A DNA stretch of 64,000 bases from CBDDEI01 sp965226775 (GTDB lineage Bacteria > Chloroflexota > Dehalococcoidia > SHYD01): NCBI GenBank assembly GCA_965226775.1, contig CBDDEI010000002.1:1674001-1738000 (forward strand). Reading direction: 5' to 3'. The notes beneath the pieces are model-generated. The model ran no database searches. It saw only the letters and a list, made by a program, of their open reading frames with translations, and had not been told where the DNA came from. Positions 1-10,139 of this stretch are shown piece by piece. Positions within the stretch are counted from its first letter, which is position 1. Each line of letters begins with the position of its first letter. The translations under genes were made by a program, and so were the position numbers.

Positions 1-66
1 CTTTCATGACTTACTACTAGAACGGAATATGCTGGACAGTACCGCACAAATGTACGACAATAGCTC

Positions 67-2929
67 TTGATGCCCACCTCGTACGTTGCCCTAGATCTGG
101 AAACCACTGGCCTTGACCCCCACCGCGATGAGATTATCGAAGTGGGCGCGGTCAAGTTCCAGGGCGCAGAGGTCATCGACACCTTCCAGACTTTTGTTAA
201 GCCTCGGCAGGCGCTACCCGCCGCCATTCAGCTCCTCACCGGCATCTCTCCTGACGACCTCAAAGGCGCGCCGCCCTTCGCCGCCGTCGCCGGCGACCTC
301 CTCCTTTTCTTGGGCGATAGTACTATCGTCGGACAGAATATCGCCTTCGACCTCTCCTTCCTCGCCAACCAGGGCATGGAGTTGCCCAACCCAGTCGGCG
401 ACACGCTGCAACTCGCTAAGATCCTGGCGCCCTATCTCATAGAACGTAACCTCACCGCGTTGACCAACCACTTTGATGTGGCCTACTCCGTGAAGCACCG
501 GGCGGTGGAGGACTCCATCGCTGCCCAGGGCGTGTTCCTAGCGCTGCGGGAGCGGGCCATAGCCCTGCATCCCACTATCATCAACACCCTCCTGCGCCTG
601 GGCTCCAGCAGCGGCTGGGGTCTCACTCCCTTCTTTCAAGAGGTGCTGGAGAAGCAGCAGTCCGGCGGCGCTGCCAATGGCGCTGCTGTTATTGAGAAAG
701 CCCCTGAGCCTACGGTGGTCGAAATCCACGAGTCTCTTACCGACTACCGCCCTACCAAAGCCAAGCAGGCAAAAGGCATCGACATCGAGTGGCTGAGCAC
801 GTTGCTCGGCCCCGACGGCGGGCTGGCCCGCGCCTTCCTGGACTATGAGCACCGTCCGGAGCAGGTGGAGATGCTTCAAAGCCGCTGCGCAGGCGTTGCA
901 GGACAAGCAGCATTTACTGGTGGAGGCAGGCACCGGCACAGGCAAGTCCCTGGCCTACCTGCTGCCCTCCTTGGTGCAAGCCATGAGCACGGGTTCGCCT
1001 GTAGTGGTCTCCACCCATACCCTGGCGCTGCAAGACCAGTTGCTCAGCAAAGACATCCCCCTCGCGCTGCAAGCCCTGCAGGCGGGTATCGAATCCAGCG
1101 ACAACGATCCCATCGGACTGCCCCTAGAGCAGGTGCGCTACGCCCAGCTCAAAGGGCGGAGCAACTACCTCTGTCTGCGGCGTTGGCAGACCGTGCTCCA
1201 GGGCACCAGCGAGAGCATCGACCCCGATTTCCTGGCCCGCATCACGGTGTGGCTGAACACCACGCAGACCGGCGATCGCACTGAGCTTGGCCTGAACCAG
1301 CGGGACGGCGTTGCGTGGGCGCGCCTCTCTGCAGAACAGGATAACTGCCCCCCCAACCAGTGCCTCGCAATGCGGGGCGGCGACTGCTTCCTGCACCAGG
1401 CCCGCCAAAAGGCCCAGGAAGCCCACCTGCTAGTTGTGAACCACGCCCTTTTAATCTCCGATCTCAAAGCGGGCAACACCCTCCTTCCCGAACACCAGCA
1501 CCTCGTCATCGATGAAGCGCACCACCTTGAGGGGGTCGCCACAGACCAGCTTGGCTTCCGGACGCGCATCTGGGACTTCCAGCACTACTTGGAGCGGTAC
1601 TACCAAGAGCCTGGCGGCCGCCCACAAGGGCTTATCGCGCAGATTGAGAGCGCGTTCAACACCAGCGGCCCTCTCTTCCAGACCAGAGTACAGGGACAGC
1701 GGCTGGCCACGGCGAAAGATTCCCTCCCGGGCGCACGCCGTCGGATGGAGCAGCTGTTCGACCTCCTGACCCAGTTTGTGCGGTCCAACGGCGAGGGTTC
1801 CGCGGAGTATAACCGCCGCGTGCGGCTTACCAGCGGGCCGCGCCGCCAAGAACCGTGGTCAGAGATAGAGCAGGCCTGGGAGGAGCTTCGTCTGGTGCTG
1901 GAATCACTCCAGAACGACCTTGAGTATCTGAAGGGCCCGCTGGAGATCCAGGCCCAGGTGCAGCTCGAACCCTTCTCCGATCTTCTCGCGGAGACCGTGG
2001 CCCTCCACTTCATGGGTGCGCGACTGTTGGAGCAAGGCACAACGGTCATTGGCCGCGCCGACCCCCAGTGGGTGACCTGGCTGGCCGGCGAGAGCAACGG
2101 TGAGGGCGTCTCCATGTACGCTGCGCCGCTATCCGTAGGGCCCATGCTCCAGAAAGACCTCTTTGGCAAGCGGGAGAGCGTGGTGCTTACCAGCGCCACA
2201 CTACAGGTAGGCCCCGATTTCACCTATATGAAGAGTCAGCTTGGGTTAGAGTCGCCCGAAGAGCTGGTGGTAGCATCCCCCTTCCCTTACCGGCGGAACG
2301 CGCAGCTTATAGTGCCTCAGGATATGCCCGACCCCTCATCAGGAGAGCACCCGCGCCGGCTGGACGAAGCGCTCATAGACCTTTGCACCGCCAGCGAAGG
2401 TCGCGCGCTGGCCCTCTTCACCAGCCACGCCGCCCTGCAGAGGGCCTATCGCGGCATCTCCGGTGCGCTGGAGGCTGAAGGGCTCCAGGTGCTGGCACAA
2501 GGCATCAACGGCAACCCGCAACAGTTGCTGGAACGCTTCCGCACCCAACCTCGCAGCGTCCTCCTAGGCACCAGCAGCTTCTGGGAAGGCGTGGACGTGG
2601 TAGGCGACGCCCTCAGCCTGCTTATCATCACTCGGTTGCCCTTCCCTGTGCCCTCGGACCCGGTATTCGCCGCGCGGTCTGAGTGCTTTGACGACCCCTT
2701 TGGCGGTTACACCGTGCCCCAGGCCGTCCTCCGGTTCCGCCAGGGTTTCGGCCGGCTCATCCGCAGCAAACGCGACCGCGGCGTGGCCGTCATCCTTGAC
2801 CCGCGCGTCCTCACCAAAAGCTACGGCAACACCTTCCTCCACTCGCTGCCGCCGGCCAACGTACGGCGCTGCATGACACGAGAAGCCGCGGAGCTCACCG
2901 CCGAGTGGCTGGACGCAACGAAGACCTAG
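67..2929 (+). CDS. dinG: DinG-family helicase with N-terminal exonuclease domain (frameshifted)
   Basis: Superfamily 2 DNA helicase of the DinG/XPD group with a DEDDh 3'-5' exonuclease domain in front, as in Firmicutes DinG; a role in DNA repair is known for the family. The exonuclease part shows DLETTG (D10, E12) and a late HRAVED motif. The helicase part shows Walker A GTGTGKS, the DEAH box at nt 1511, SATL and QGFGRLIR (motif VI, nt 2741). Cysteines in LCLRR and in NCPPNQC...GDC fit the 4Fe-4S cluster of this family. The frame changes at the AAA run 878-880: the first frame runs on as nonsense to 1284 and the second is open from 845. Removing one A gives a continuous protein of about 953 residues, with the join reading EMLQAAAQALQD. 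The start is TTG 67 or the adjacent ATG 70. A sequencing error is more likely than a true pseudogene. Confidence 0.9.
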
Positions 2930-2967
2930 CACACCTAGCTCAAAGCCGCCCTGCTCTATGCGACCTC

Positions 2968-3043
2968 AGAGAGGTGTCCAAGTGGTAGATAGGGCCGCTC
3001 TCGAAAAGGGACGGCCCTCCGGCTAACCAGTCTCTTTCGCTAC
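2968..3043 (+). pseudogene. Degenerate tRNA-Ser(CGA)-like remnant
   Basis: The first ~45 bases closely copy the intact tRNA-Ser(CGA) at 5380: acceptor strand AGAGAGGTG, D arm, and the anticodon loop CTCGAAA behind the 5' stem strand CCGCT. The 3' anticodon strand (AGGGA instead of AGCGG) no longer pairs, no GGTTCGAATCC T-arm follows, and the expected 3' acceptor CCTCTCCGCCA is only faintly recalled as TCTCTTTCGCTA. A strong terminator follows at 3051. I read it as a decayed tRNA or an integration scar, not a working tRNA. Confidence 0.6.
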
Positions 3044-3050
3044 AAACAGC

Positions 3051-3076
3051 AAGCCCCGTCCATTACGACGGGGCTT
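3051..3076 (+). terminator. Rho-independent terminator
   Basis: Perfect 10-bp stem AAGCCCCGTC / GACGGGGCTT with a 6-base loop, followed by CTTCTTCAT. It lies after dinG and the tRNA remnant and before the convergent mscS end. The stem is symmetrical enough to act on either strand. The rest of the 2930-3242 gap shows no convincing gene. Confidence 0.75.
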
Positions 3077-3242
3077 CTTCATGCCTGGTGTGGCAGCTGG
3101 TGGCAACTGGTTATAAGGAGCGGGTAGCGGCTAATCGCCTGAGCAACCAACCGCTGCTTATCCCGATGGGCTCCGCTGACCTGTTGCGATTAGTCGTGAA
3201 GCATGTCCCTGACACGCAGTTGCATCGGCGGCTCAACAAGGT

Positions 3243-4329
3243 TCACCCAGTGGATTGCCCCACACTGCGAATCTGAGGAGCACCGTCGGAGAACTCCGCC
3301 CGCACCCGCGGCAAGCTTTGAGGATGGCGGTCCCGGAGATACTCGATGAGTTTCTCACGCACGTAGCAGCGGAGATCCCAGCCCTTACTAGAGTCCTCCG
3401 TGCTCATAAGCGCCCGCAATTCCATCGTTTGTTCCTTTGCGTCCGTTACCTGCAGGCCCCAGACCTTTCCATCCCATAACGGGGAGGTCTGAAGGATGCG
3501 ATGCAGCTCCTCTCGGATCTCTTCGACGGGAACGCTATAGTCCGTGTAGATGAAGACCGTTCCGAGGAGATCAGCAGTAATGCGTGTCCAGTTCTGGAAC
3601 GGCTCTTCAATGAACTTTGAAAGCGGAATAACGAGGCGACGCAAGTCCCATACTCGTACGGACTACAAAAGTGGCGCTAATCTCCTCTATCCAGCCCCAC
3701 TCGCCCTCGACGATTACGACATCGTTGATCCTAATGGGTTGCGTGAGGGCGATTTGCAAACCAGCTATCAGGTTCTGGAGGGCCGGCCGCGCGGCCATGC
3801 CAATGACCAAGCCGGCGAAGCCAGCCGACGCTAGTAGGCTTGCCCCAAGATTTCGGAGGGATGGAAAAGTCATAAGCATTAGCCCGAAGGTGATGAAACC
3901 CAGGACGATTGCCGCGACCCTCCGAAGGACCTGTACTCTTGTACGTAATTCGCGATATTCGCGGTCATCAGCGCCAGGGTCCTCGTAACGGAGAACCAGC
4001 AATTCCCCGGCAACATTCGTGAGCCTCATCGCGAGCCAGCCAACTGAACCAATCAGTCCCAATTCAACAATGTGGTTGGCGAGCGACCTCGCTTCTGGGA
4101 GTAACGGGATGGCGGGAAGGACCAACAAAAGGGCTAGGAGCGGTAGGAGTAACAAGGCCGGCCCTTGAGAATGGCTGACAAAAGAATGGAGGGCTTCATT
4201 CATCCGGCTCATTCGTTCGAGCACCACGGAGAAGAGGATACGGTGGACTATTAGGGCCAGGATCACCGCCCCCCCGAGAATTACCCCCGATTGGAGCGCT
4301 TGTTGCCATATGAGAAGTGTGTCTGTCAT
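3243..4329 (-). CDS. MscS-family mechanosensitive ion channel (frameshifted)
   Basis: Small-conductance mechanosensitive channel that relieves turgor on osmotic downshock. The upstream 4329-3650 part has about four membrane segments and the diagnostic pore-lining TM3 and beta domain: GASLLASAGFAGLVIGMAA, then QPIRINDVVIVEGEWG. The downstream part (3644-3243) carries the rest of the cytoplasmic vestibule (LRRLVIPLSKFIEEPFQNW). The two are in different frames; removing one base at the CCC run 3647-3649 (GGG on the coding strand) joins them as VVRTSMDLRRLVIPLSKF. The joined length of about 360 residues is normal for the family. It is followed by a K+ channel on the same strand, suggesting a small osmotic or ionic homeostasis unit. 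Confidence 0.85.
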
Positions 4330-4379
4330 CTACTACGTTTCCTTTCGGCGGTGTTATGTCGCGGGCACGCGGCCCGTCA

Positions 4380-5144
4380 CTAACGTTGCTGACGTTGTGT
4401 GTCGTCAGCTGCTTCCAATAGCCGGTCGACCTTGCTCTCCAAGCGTGCCAGGCGCTCTTGTTGAGCATAGCGCTCCCTTGCGCCGTCCTGATCTACAAAG
4501 TAGGCAGCAACGGAGGCCGCTAGGGTAGATACGAGACCTATCCCTACAAACATCAAAGCTACGCCCAGCAGGCGGCCCAGTGCGGTAGTTGGCGCGATAT
4601 CGCCATACCCAACCGTGGTAACTGTGACTACCGCCCACCATATCCCTCCCATTATGCCCGTCTCTTTGACCGTCTCCGGCTCCAGCACTGCCAGCAGGCC
4701 ACCTCCAGTGACGATAAGCAGCAGCGCAGTGACCGCGACATAGAGCAGTCCTGGGCGGCCAAGAGCAACCCGCAACGCGCCAAAAGCTCGGGCGCTCACG
4801 AGCAACAGCCGCACGAGCCGGAAAAGACGGGCGAGCCGCGCGAGGGCTAACAAATGCGGCAACAGAGGGAAGGTTATTATCACTACTGCCAAATCAAGTA
4901 TGTGATGGCGTGCATAACCCAGGGGATTTCGCGAAACAGTCGCCATTATGACGAACTCCCCAAAGAAAATGCTCCAGATTACCCAATCGCCCAAGAGCAC
5001 TATCTCAGGGTTGATGCCCAGCTCCTCGCCGGCGGTTAGGGGAATTGTAAGTAGCGCTGCCACTACTACGGCAACACCCAATAGCCTTTCCAGACGGGCA
5101 TTGGGGCGCGGCATTTCAGGGCGCTGCTGAGGCTGCGTCAACAC
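4380..5144 (-). CDS. Voltage-gated-type potassium channel
   Basis: 254-residue six-TM cation channel. The K+ selectivity filter TTVGYGD is at residues 176-182, between S5 and the final helix. An arginine-rich S4-like segment (RLARLFRLVRLL, about 102-113) suggests voltage sensing. Residues 222-248 (RERYAQQERLARLESKVDRL) form a predicted coiled coil of the kind that assembles tetramers. There is no RCK domain in the chain, although two TrkA-type RCK proteins are encoded at 54.7 kb. It lies 50 bp upstream of mscS on the same strand, so co-transcription is likely. Confidence 0.88.
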   Translation of the reverse strand: MLTQPQQRPEMPRPNARLERLLGVAVVVAALLTIPLTAGEELGINPEIVLLGDWVIWSIFFGEFVIMATVSRNPLGYARHHILDLAVVIITFPLLPHLLALARLARLFRLVRLLLVSARAFGALRVALGRPGLLYVAVTALLLIVTGGGLLAVLEPETVKETGIMGGIWWAVVTVTTVGYGDIAPTTALGRLLGVALMFVGIGLVSTLAASVAAYFVDQDGARERYAQQERLARLESKVDRLLEAADDTQRQQR

Positions 5145-5379
5145 CCGGTGAATCCCAGCGTTATCGGCGGATTAGTATGGCGCACAGCTTCCGACGGCCA
5201 TCCTAAGGGCGTAATCCCATGATGGCCCAGTATAGCATCAGTTGGACTCGGCCCTGGTCAGGAGCGCACATAAGTGCCGAGTCTCCCAACCCCCTGCTTC
5301 AGCGTTTGACAGCGTCATGGAAAAAACTCGGTTAGCAGCGAGGATGATCTTACTCGCAGTTTAATGGATAATAGCTAGT

Positions 5380-5467
<88 letters not shown>

Positions 5468-5501
5468 GCAAAGGATTCAGCTCAGCATTTAGTGAGTTGG
5501 T

Positions 5502-5771
5502 ATGGTGACTCAAAGACCCGCCCAAAGAATAGCCCCCACCCGTCGGGAGCGCTACCCAATGCCGGACTGGGTGCAGGCCGCGTTGGAGCAAGCTGGCCTG
5601 ATGGACGCTTACCATACCCGGCCTCCCTACCAGCAGAATGACTACCTTGGCTGGATAGCCAGAGCCAAACTCCCAGAGACGCAGCAGAAACGCCTGGCGC
5701 AGATGCTGCAGGAGCTGCGAGAAGGCAACGTGTATATGCGGATGGTATGGGTTGGAGGTGACAGAACATGA
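5502..5771 (+). CDS. Small YdeI/OmdA-like protein
   Basis: 89-residue protein matching the C-terminal part of the YdeI/OmpD-associated family: RPPYQQNDYLGWIARAKLPE, then QQKRLAQMLQELREGNVYM, the helical signature of that domain. Family members are described as bacteriocin-protection or OmpD-associated proteins, but the biochemical role is unknown. Its stop overlaps the start of the CHAD gene by 4 bases, so the two are probably translationally coupled. It is the first of four YdeI/DUF1801-type proteins between the two tRNA-Ser genes. Confidence 0.7.
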   Translation: MVTQRPAQRIAPTRRERYPMPDWVQAALEQAGLMDAYHTRPPYQQNDYLGWIARAKLPETQQKRLAQMLQELREGNVYMRMVWVGGDRT

Positions 5772-6664
5772 ACGCCCCTGAACTCCCGTTACCACTAAGT
5801 GACGATCCCGAAGAGCTGCACACGTGGCGTGAAATAGTGCGCCGCCTTAGATGTGCCATTAGCATCTGCAGAGTAGCGCTCGACCCGCGTGCCGCAGAGG
5901 TGCGCAGGGAGTTGGGTCAGTTTGCAAAGACTATGGCCGCAGCCCGTGACCTGGACGTGCAGAGCGCTCACGTACGCACGCAGGCAGACAGCGCAGATCC
6001 AGCAGAGAGCTCCGGCTACGAGGAGGTGTTGAGCCTCCTGTCGGACATGCGCAACGCTGCGCGGGCCGAAATGCTCGCATCTCTTAGCGCTCACCCGAAT
6101 CCACAGATGATCACAACGGTTGCAGACTTGGCTAAGGCGGCGCGGCCTGCCGATTCCTCGCAGCTTAGGCAATCGTTGTCTAGAGCTATTGCCACCCTCA
6201 CCGATGCAGGAGACACCGAGAGTGTCGATAAGGCGCTTGAGGCCGCAGCGCCGGCGTTTGTTCGCCGGCAGATGCGTAGAGTACGCAGAGAGGGTCAGGC
6301 CATTAAGCAAGTCACTCCCACAGCTCTTCATCAGCTTCGTATCGAGGCCAGAGTGCTTCGTGACACCCTACAAATCACGGGAGACCTGTTTTCCGGCAGA
6401 GCTGAACCTGTACTCGCGCGGCTGATCGTCCAGCATGACATCCTGGGCCGGCACCACGATGCATGGGTGGGCGCTGAGTTCTTGCGAAGCATTGCCGCTT
6501 CACCCCCCAGCACGCTGACACCCGATGCCTCTTCTGTGCTGACATCCCTGGCCGCCCGCTATGACCAGCGAGCACGGCGGCTGGAAAAGAGTGCCTACCG
6601 CAAGCCTAACCAGCTGCAGGGCCCGAGCTGGCGTAAGCTACAAAAGAGCTCGTATAAGACTTGA
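5768..6664 (+). CDS. CHAD domain protein
   Basis: 298 residues with two conserved-histidine alpha-helical (CHAD) repeats. The first half has HTWREIVRRLRCAISICR and AAARDLDVQSAHV; the second has ALHQLRIEARVLRDTLQI and LGRHHDAWVGAEFL. CHAD domains are basic helical bundles known to bind polyphosphate, often next to CYTH triphosphatases; no CYTH gene is seen here. The first helix lacks the usual HxxR histidine pattern that the second retains. The ATG at 5768 overlaps the upstream YdeI stop (ATGA-type coupling). Confidence 0.8.
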   Translation: MNAPELPLPLSDDPEELHTWREIVRRLRCAISICRVALDPRAAEVRRELGQFAKTMAAARDLDVQSAHVRTQADSADPAESSGYEEVLSLLSDMRNAARAEMLASLSAHPNPQMITTVADLAKAARPADSSQLRQSLSRAIATLTDAGDTESVDKALEAAAPAFVRRQMRRVRREGQAIKQVTPTALHQLRIEARVLRDTLQITGDLFSGRAEPVLARLIVQHDILGRHHDAWVGAEFLRSIAASPPSTLTPDASSVLTSLAARYDQRARRLEKSAYRKPNQLQGPSWRKLQKSSYKT

Positions 6665-6739
6665 GGCCCGCCTAGCACAAGCCTCGACTGTGGTACCTAA
6701 TGCTTCGCTACAGGTGAGGCCTAACAACCCTTCGGCTCG

Positions 6740-8155
6740 TTAGCCGCGGTCACTCATCCGGCTGGCTGCTCGCTGCTGCTCCCCAAGCTGGCTTAAACGC
6801 AATCTGCGCAGCCGCGGCGAGAAGAGCAGGAGTCCCAATCCGATGCAGAAGGCTATCGTGCTCAGACCCGTACCTACAGCCGGCGCGCCAACAATATCGG
6901 CCATCACCCCAGCGAACATGATGCCAATGGGCATGAGCATCGGCCCCAGTTGCAGCACGCTCACTACCCGGCCCCGCAGGTGGTCCGGCGCTACCAGTTG
7001 CAGCACCGTCTGGTTGGTGGTGTTGAAGACTGCTTCCGACGCGCCTGCCGTCGCCAAGAAGGGCACCGCAAACCAGAGCTGGCCCGTAATGGCGCCTACC
7101 ACGGAGAACGCGCCCTGGGAGAAGCTGTAAGTAAACAGTGCGCCCAGTTGCAGCAGACCTCGACGGTCCACTTGGTTGAGCGATGCGGTGAGCAGCCCGC
7201 CAAAGAATCCCCCAAAGCCGATGGCCGAGAGCATGATGCCCAGGCTGGAAGCGTCGCCGCCAAAGATATTCTTGGCATAGATAGGCAGCAACGCCACGTG
7301 CAGTGGGATGAGAAACAGCGGATTGATGACGCTCATCAGGAACAGAAGCCGCGCCTGCGGGTCGCCGCTGGCAAAGCGATACCCCTCGGACATATCCCGT
7401 AAGAAAGAACGTTCCCGTCGCGGCGCTTGGCTCCTCGCCGGTAATCTGAGCATAAGCACACAGGCCATCACCAGCAGGTAGGCCAGACTCTGAACCAGGA
7501 AGTTTGTAGCCGCCCCAACAGTGACGATGAGCACGCCGCCAATCATTGGCCCTGCCGTGCGAGACATACTGAAAGCTATGTTGCTCAGTGCCACCGCATT
7601 GGGGACAACGCTGCGCGGCACAATATCAAAGACCATTGTCTGCCGCGCCGGCATGTTGAAGGCCATAGCGCCTCCGGCCATGATAGAGAAGGCGTACAGG
7701 TGCCATATCTCCAAACGGCCCGTCCACAGCACCATAGCAATGGTAAAGGTGAAGAAGAAGAGGCAGAGCTGACTAACAGCAATGATGCGGTTACGGCTAT
7801 AACGGTCTGCAACTATACCTGCCACCGGGTTCAAGAGGAGGGAGGGTATAAGGCGCACCCCGTTTACACTCCCCAGGATGCTCCCGGAGCTTGTGAGGTC
7901 GTAGACCACCCAGCCCATAGTGGTCTGCTGTATCCACATAGCTACCGAGGTGAAGGCGTTGCCGACCCATAACAGACGATAGTTGGGGATGGAGAATGCG
8001 TGGAATGTGCCTAGCCGGCCGGGCTCTGGCGAGTCGGCAGCCGTGTGCTGTTCGTTCCCGGGTGCTGGCGCTTCCGAGGATGCCTGTGTATTGGAGGGAC
8101 GCTCTGGTTGGCGTGGCTCGTCTGGGTTGCCGGTGGATGGGGGAGTCTGGGACAT
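6740..8155 (-). CDS. MFS transporter (EntS-like, MFS_3 type)
   Basis: 471-residue major facilitator superfamily carrier with about 12 membrane segments, preceded by a ~48-residue proline- and glutamate-rich disordered N-terminus. The start of the fold (FSIPNYRLLWVGNAFTSVAM) and the loop GIVADRYSRNRII match the enterobactin-exporter-like branch, which exports siderophores or drugs by proton antiport. The substrate cannot be told. The C-terminal LRRLRLSQLGEQQRAASR is basic and cytoplasmic. It is transcribed against the CHAD gene. Confidence 0.82.
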   Translation of the reverse strand: MSQTPPSTGNPDEPRQPERPSNTQASSEAPAPGNEQHTAADSPEPGRLGTFHAFSIPNYRLLWVGNAFTSVAMWIQQTTMGWVVYDLTSSGSILGSVNGVRLIPSLLLNPVAGIVADRYSRNRIIAVSQLCLFFFTFTIAMVLWTGRLEIWHLYAFSIMAGGAMAFNMPARQTMVFDIVPRSVVPNAVALSNIAFSMSRTAGPMIGGVLIVTVGAATNFLVQSLAYLLVMACVLMLRLPARSQAPRRERSFLRDMSEGYRFASGDPQARLLFLMSVINPLFLIPLHVALLPIYAKNIFGGDASSLGIMLSAIGFGGFFGGLLTASLNQVDRRGLLQLGALFTYSFSQGAFSVVGAITGQLWFAVPFLATAGASEAVFNTTNQTVLQLVAPDHLRGRVVSVLQLGPMLMPIGIMFAGVMADIVGAPAVGTGLSTIAFCIGLGLLLFSPRLRRLRLSQLGEQQRAASRMSDRG

Positions 8156-8352
8156 TAAGTGCCTAACTAAGAATTGCTTCGGTGAACTATCGGCCTTGAT
8201 GAGACCGCGCTGCTAGCTCTTCGCAACGTACTCCTGTACGGGTACCCTGTCAACGAAACGATTGCTGAGTGTGGGAACGATCAGCATCAATATTCGGTAT
8301 CATAGGTACATACGCTCATCCGCTACCGGAGGGCAGTTCACGCAGGAGGTAC

Positions 8353-8814
8353 ATGCTCATGATGGTAAGGACTAACGCTAAAACAGCAGAGGAATACCTG
8401 CAGGGCTTTCCGCCCGACCGCAGGGAAGCACTGGAAATTGTGCGCCAGGTCATCCTGGAGAACCTGCCTGAGGGCTATGATGAATGCATCAACTGGGGCA
8501 TGCTGTCTTATGAAATACCGCTGGAGCGTTATCCAAAGACCTACAACGGCCAACCATTGAGCTACGTTGCCCTGGCGTCCTGGAAGCACTACATGAGTGT
8601 CTATTTGAACGGCGTATACAGCGATCCGCAGATAGCGGCCTGGTTTACCCAACGTTACGAGGACAGCGGCAAGCGCCTGAATATGGGCAAGTCCTGCGTG
8701 CGTTTCAAGAAGCTGGATGACCTTCCCCTCGACCTCATTGGAGAGACCGTCGCCAAGTTCTCGGTAGAGAACTATATTCAGCTTTACGAGTCCTCTCGCA
8801 ATAGGAGTCTCTAG
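8353..8814 (+). CDS. DUF1801 domain protein
   Basis: About 150 residues of the DUF1801 (YdhG-like) family: TAEEYLQGFPPDRREALEIV, the central CINWGMLSYEIPLERYP strand, YVALASWKHYMSVYL, and the C-terminal KSCVRFKKLDDLPLDLIGE. The fold resembles frataxin-like domains; function is unknown. AGGAGG at 8344 precedes three in-frame ATGs (8353, 8359, 8362); the frame stays open upstream to 8269 but without support. First of three tandem DUF1801 genes. Confidence 0.78.
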   Translation: MLMMVRTNAKTAEEYLQGFPPDRREALEIVRQVILENLPEGYDECINWGMLSYEIPLERYPKTYNGQPLSYVALASWKHYMSVYLNGVYSDPQIAAWFTQRYEDSGKRLNMGKSCVRFKKLDDLPLDLIGETVAKFSVENYIQLYESSRNRSL

Positions 8815-8837
8815 ACGCAGTGTAGGGTAGGACTTCG

Positions 8838-9451
8838 TTGTCTACTATGACCGACGAGCGTGTCGATGCATACATCGCCAAGGCGGCGCCCTTTGCGCAG
8901 CCCATCCTGAGCCACTTACGTGAGTTGGTGCATCGCGCCGACCCTCAAGCTACAGAAACCATTAAATGGGGCTTTCCCCATTTTGAGCACAAGGGCATTC
9001 TGTGCAGTATGGCTGCGTTCAAAGAGCACTGTACTTTCGGGTTCTGGAAGGCGGAACTCATGACCGACCCAGAACACGTGCTAGCCGGTGTAGGCAAGAC
9101 GGCCATGGGGCACTTCGGCAGAATCCAGAACCTTGACGATCTCCCCCGCGATGACGTGCTTGTTGCCTACATCCAGGAGGCGGCTCGCCTCAACGAAACC
9201 GGCGCTAAAGCGCCGCAGCGCGCGGCGGCTGCCGTCCCGTTGAGCTTGAAACGCCGGAGTATCTGCTTCAAGCGCTGCGAGCCAATGAAGCGGCGGAGAA
9301 GACCTTTGCGGACTTCTCGCCTTATAAGAAGCGGGAGTATGTGGAGTGGCTGGTTGGAGCCAAAACGGAGAAGACACGGACTCAGCGCCTGGCCACGGCT
9401 GTGGAATGGATGTCGGAAGGCAAAGAGCTTAACTGGAAGTACGCAAAGTAG
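8838..9451 (+). CDS. DUF1801-YdeI two-domain protein (frameshifted)
   Basis: The N-terminal ~120 residues are DUF1801-like (AAPFAQPILSHLRELVHR, IKWGFPHFEHKGILCSMAAF, RIQNLDDLPRDDVLVAYI). The family's C-terminal YdeI/OmdA part is present but in another frame from about 9235: VELETPEYLLQALRANEAAE, TFADFSPYKKREYVEWLV, ending WKYAK at the TAG 9449-9451. One missing C at 9232-9233 explains the break; restoring it gives ARPVELETPEYL. The start is TTG 8838 (AGGA 5 nt upstream) or ATG 8847. Architecture after repair is the standard full-length YdeI form. Confidence 0.75.
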
Positions 9452-9459
9452 CGCTGCAA

Positions 9460-9873
9460 ATGACGAGCCCCTCACAAGCCAACAAAAATCACAGCACAGC
9501 AGAAGACATAGTTGCAAACCATAGCCCTGAAGTACGCCGCCTAGTAGAGCGATTAAGAACGCTCATCACGGGGACTGTTCCTCCGGCAACGGAGCACCCC
9601 TACCCCGTCTGGCATGGCATAGGATATCGCCATCCCCAACAAGGCTATTTCTGCGGTATTTTCCCTCAGCAAGACCAGGTGAAGGTGGGCTTTGAGTACG
9701 GCTTGCTGCTGCCAGACCCGGAGGGTTTACTTCAGGGGTCCGGCAAGCGGATCCGCTACATGCACGTCCTCAACCTAGGCGAACTTAGGGAGGATGCGCT
9801 CAAGGCTCTGCTGTTGGCCGCAATCAATCTGCCAAAACTAGGCACTTCACGGGCCTTGTTAGTAGTTGCCTAG
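9460..9873 (+). CDS. DUF1801-like protein
   Basis: 137 residues: IVANHSPEVRRLVERLRTLI, the core HPYPVWHGIGYRHPQQGYFC, FPQQDQVKVGFEYGLLLPDP, and a C-terminal helix EDALKALLLAAINLP. This is the DUF1801 type that carries the GYRHPQQGYFCGIFP signature. It starts 8 nt after the repaired stop of the preceding gene, so the two probably form an operon with the 8353 gene. Function unknown. Confidence 0.72.
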   Translation: MTSPSQANKNHSTAEDIVANHSPEVRRLVERLRTLITGTVPPATEHPYPVWHGIGYRHPQQGYFCGIFPQQDQVKVGFEYGLLLPDPEGLLQGSGKRIRYMHVLNLGELREDALKALLLAAINLPKLGTSRALLVVA

Positions 9874-9940
9874 ATACCCTTATCAGGTATAGTAATACGT
9901 GGCCAGGCGTCCACGGGTCGGGGCGCACAACCCCACGCGC

Positions 9941-10030
<90 letters not shown>

Positions 10031-10092
10031 TTCGCAAAACTATGGTCAGGTATGACACAGCAATCGATCCGGCCAAGGCATAGGTAAAGCAG

Positions 10093-10117
10093 AACGCCCG
10101 ACACAATGTCGGGCGTT
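10093..10117 (+). terminator. Rho-independent terminator
   Basis: Perfect 11-bp stem AACGCCCGACA / TGTCGGGCGTT with a CAA loop, followed by CATTCATT. It lies between tRNA-Ser(GGA) and the convergent YtxH gene and could serve both. Confidence 0.8.
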
Positions 10118-10139
10118 CATTCATTGGATGCTAGTAGTA

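Noticed and set aside
3088..3276. 62-codon frame after the first terminator
   Set aside because: No recognisable domain, no ribosome-binding site, and it overlaps the mscS 3' end.
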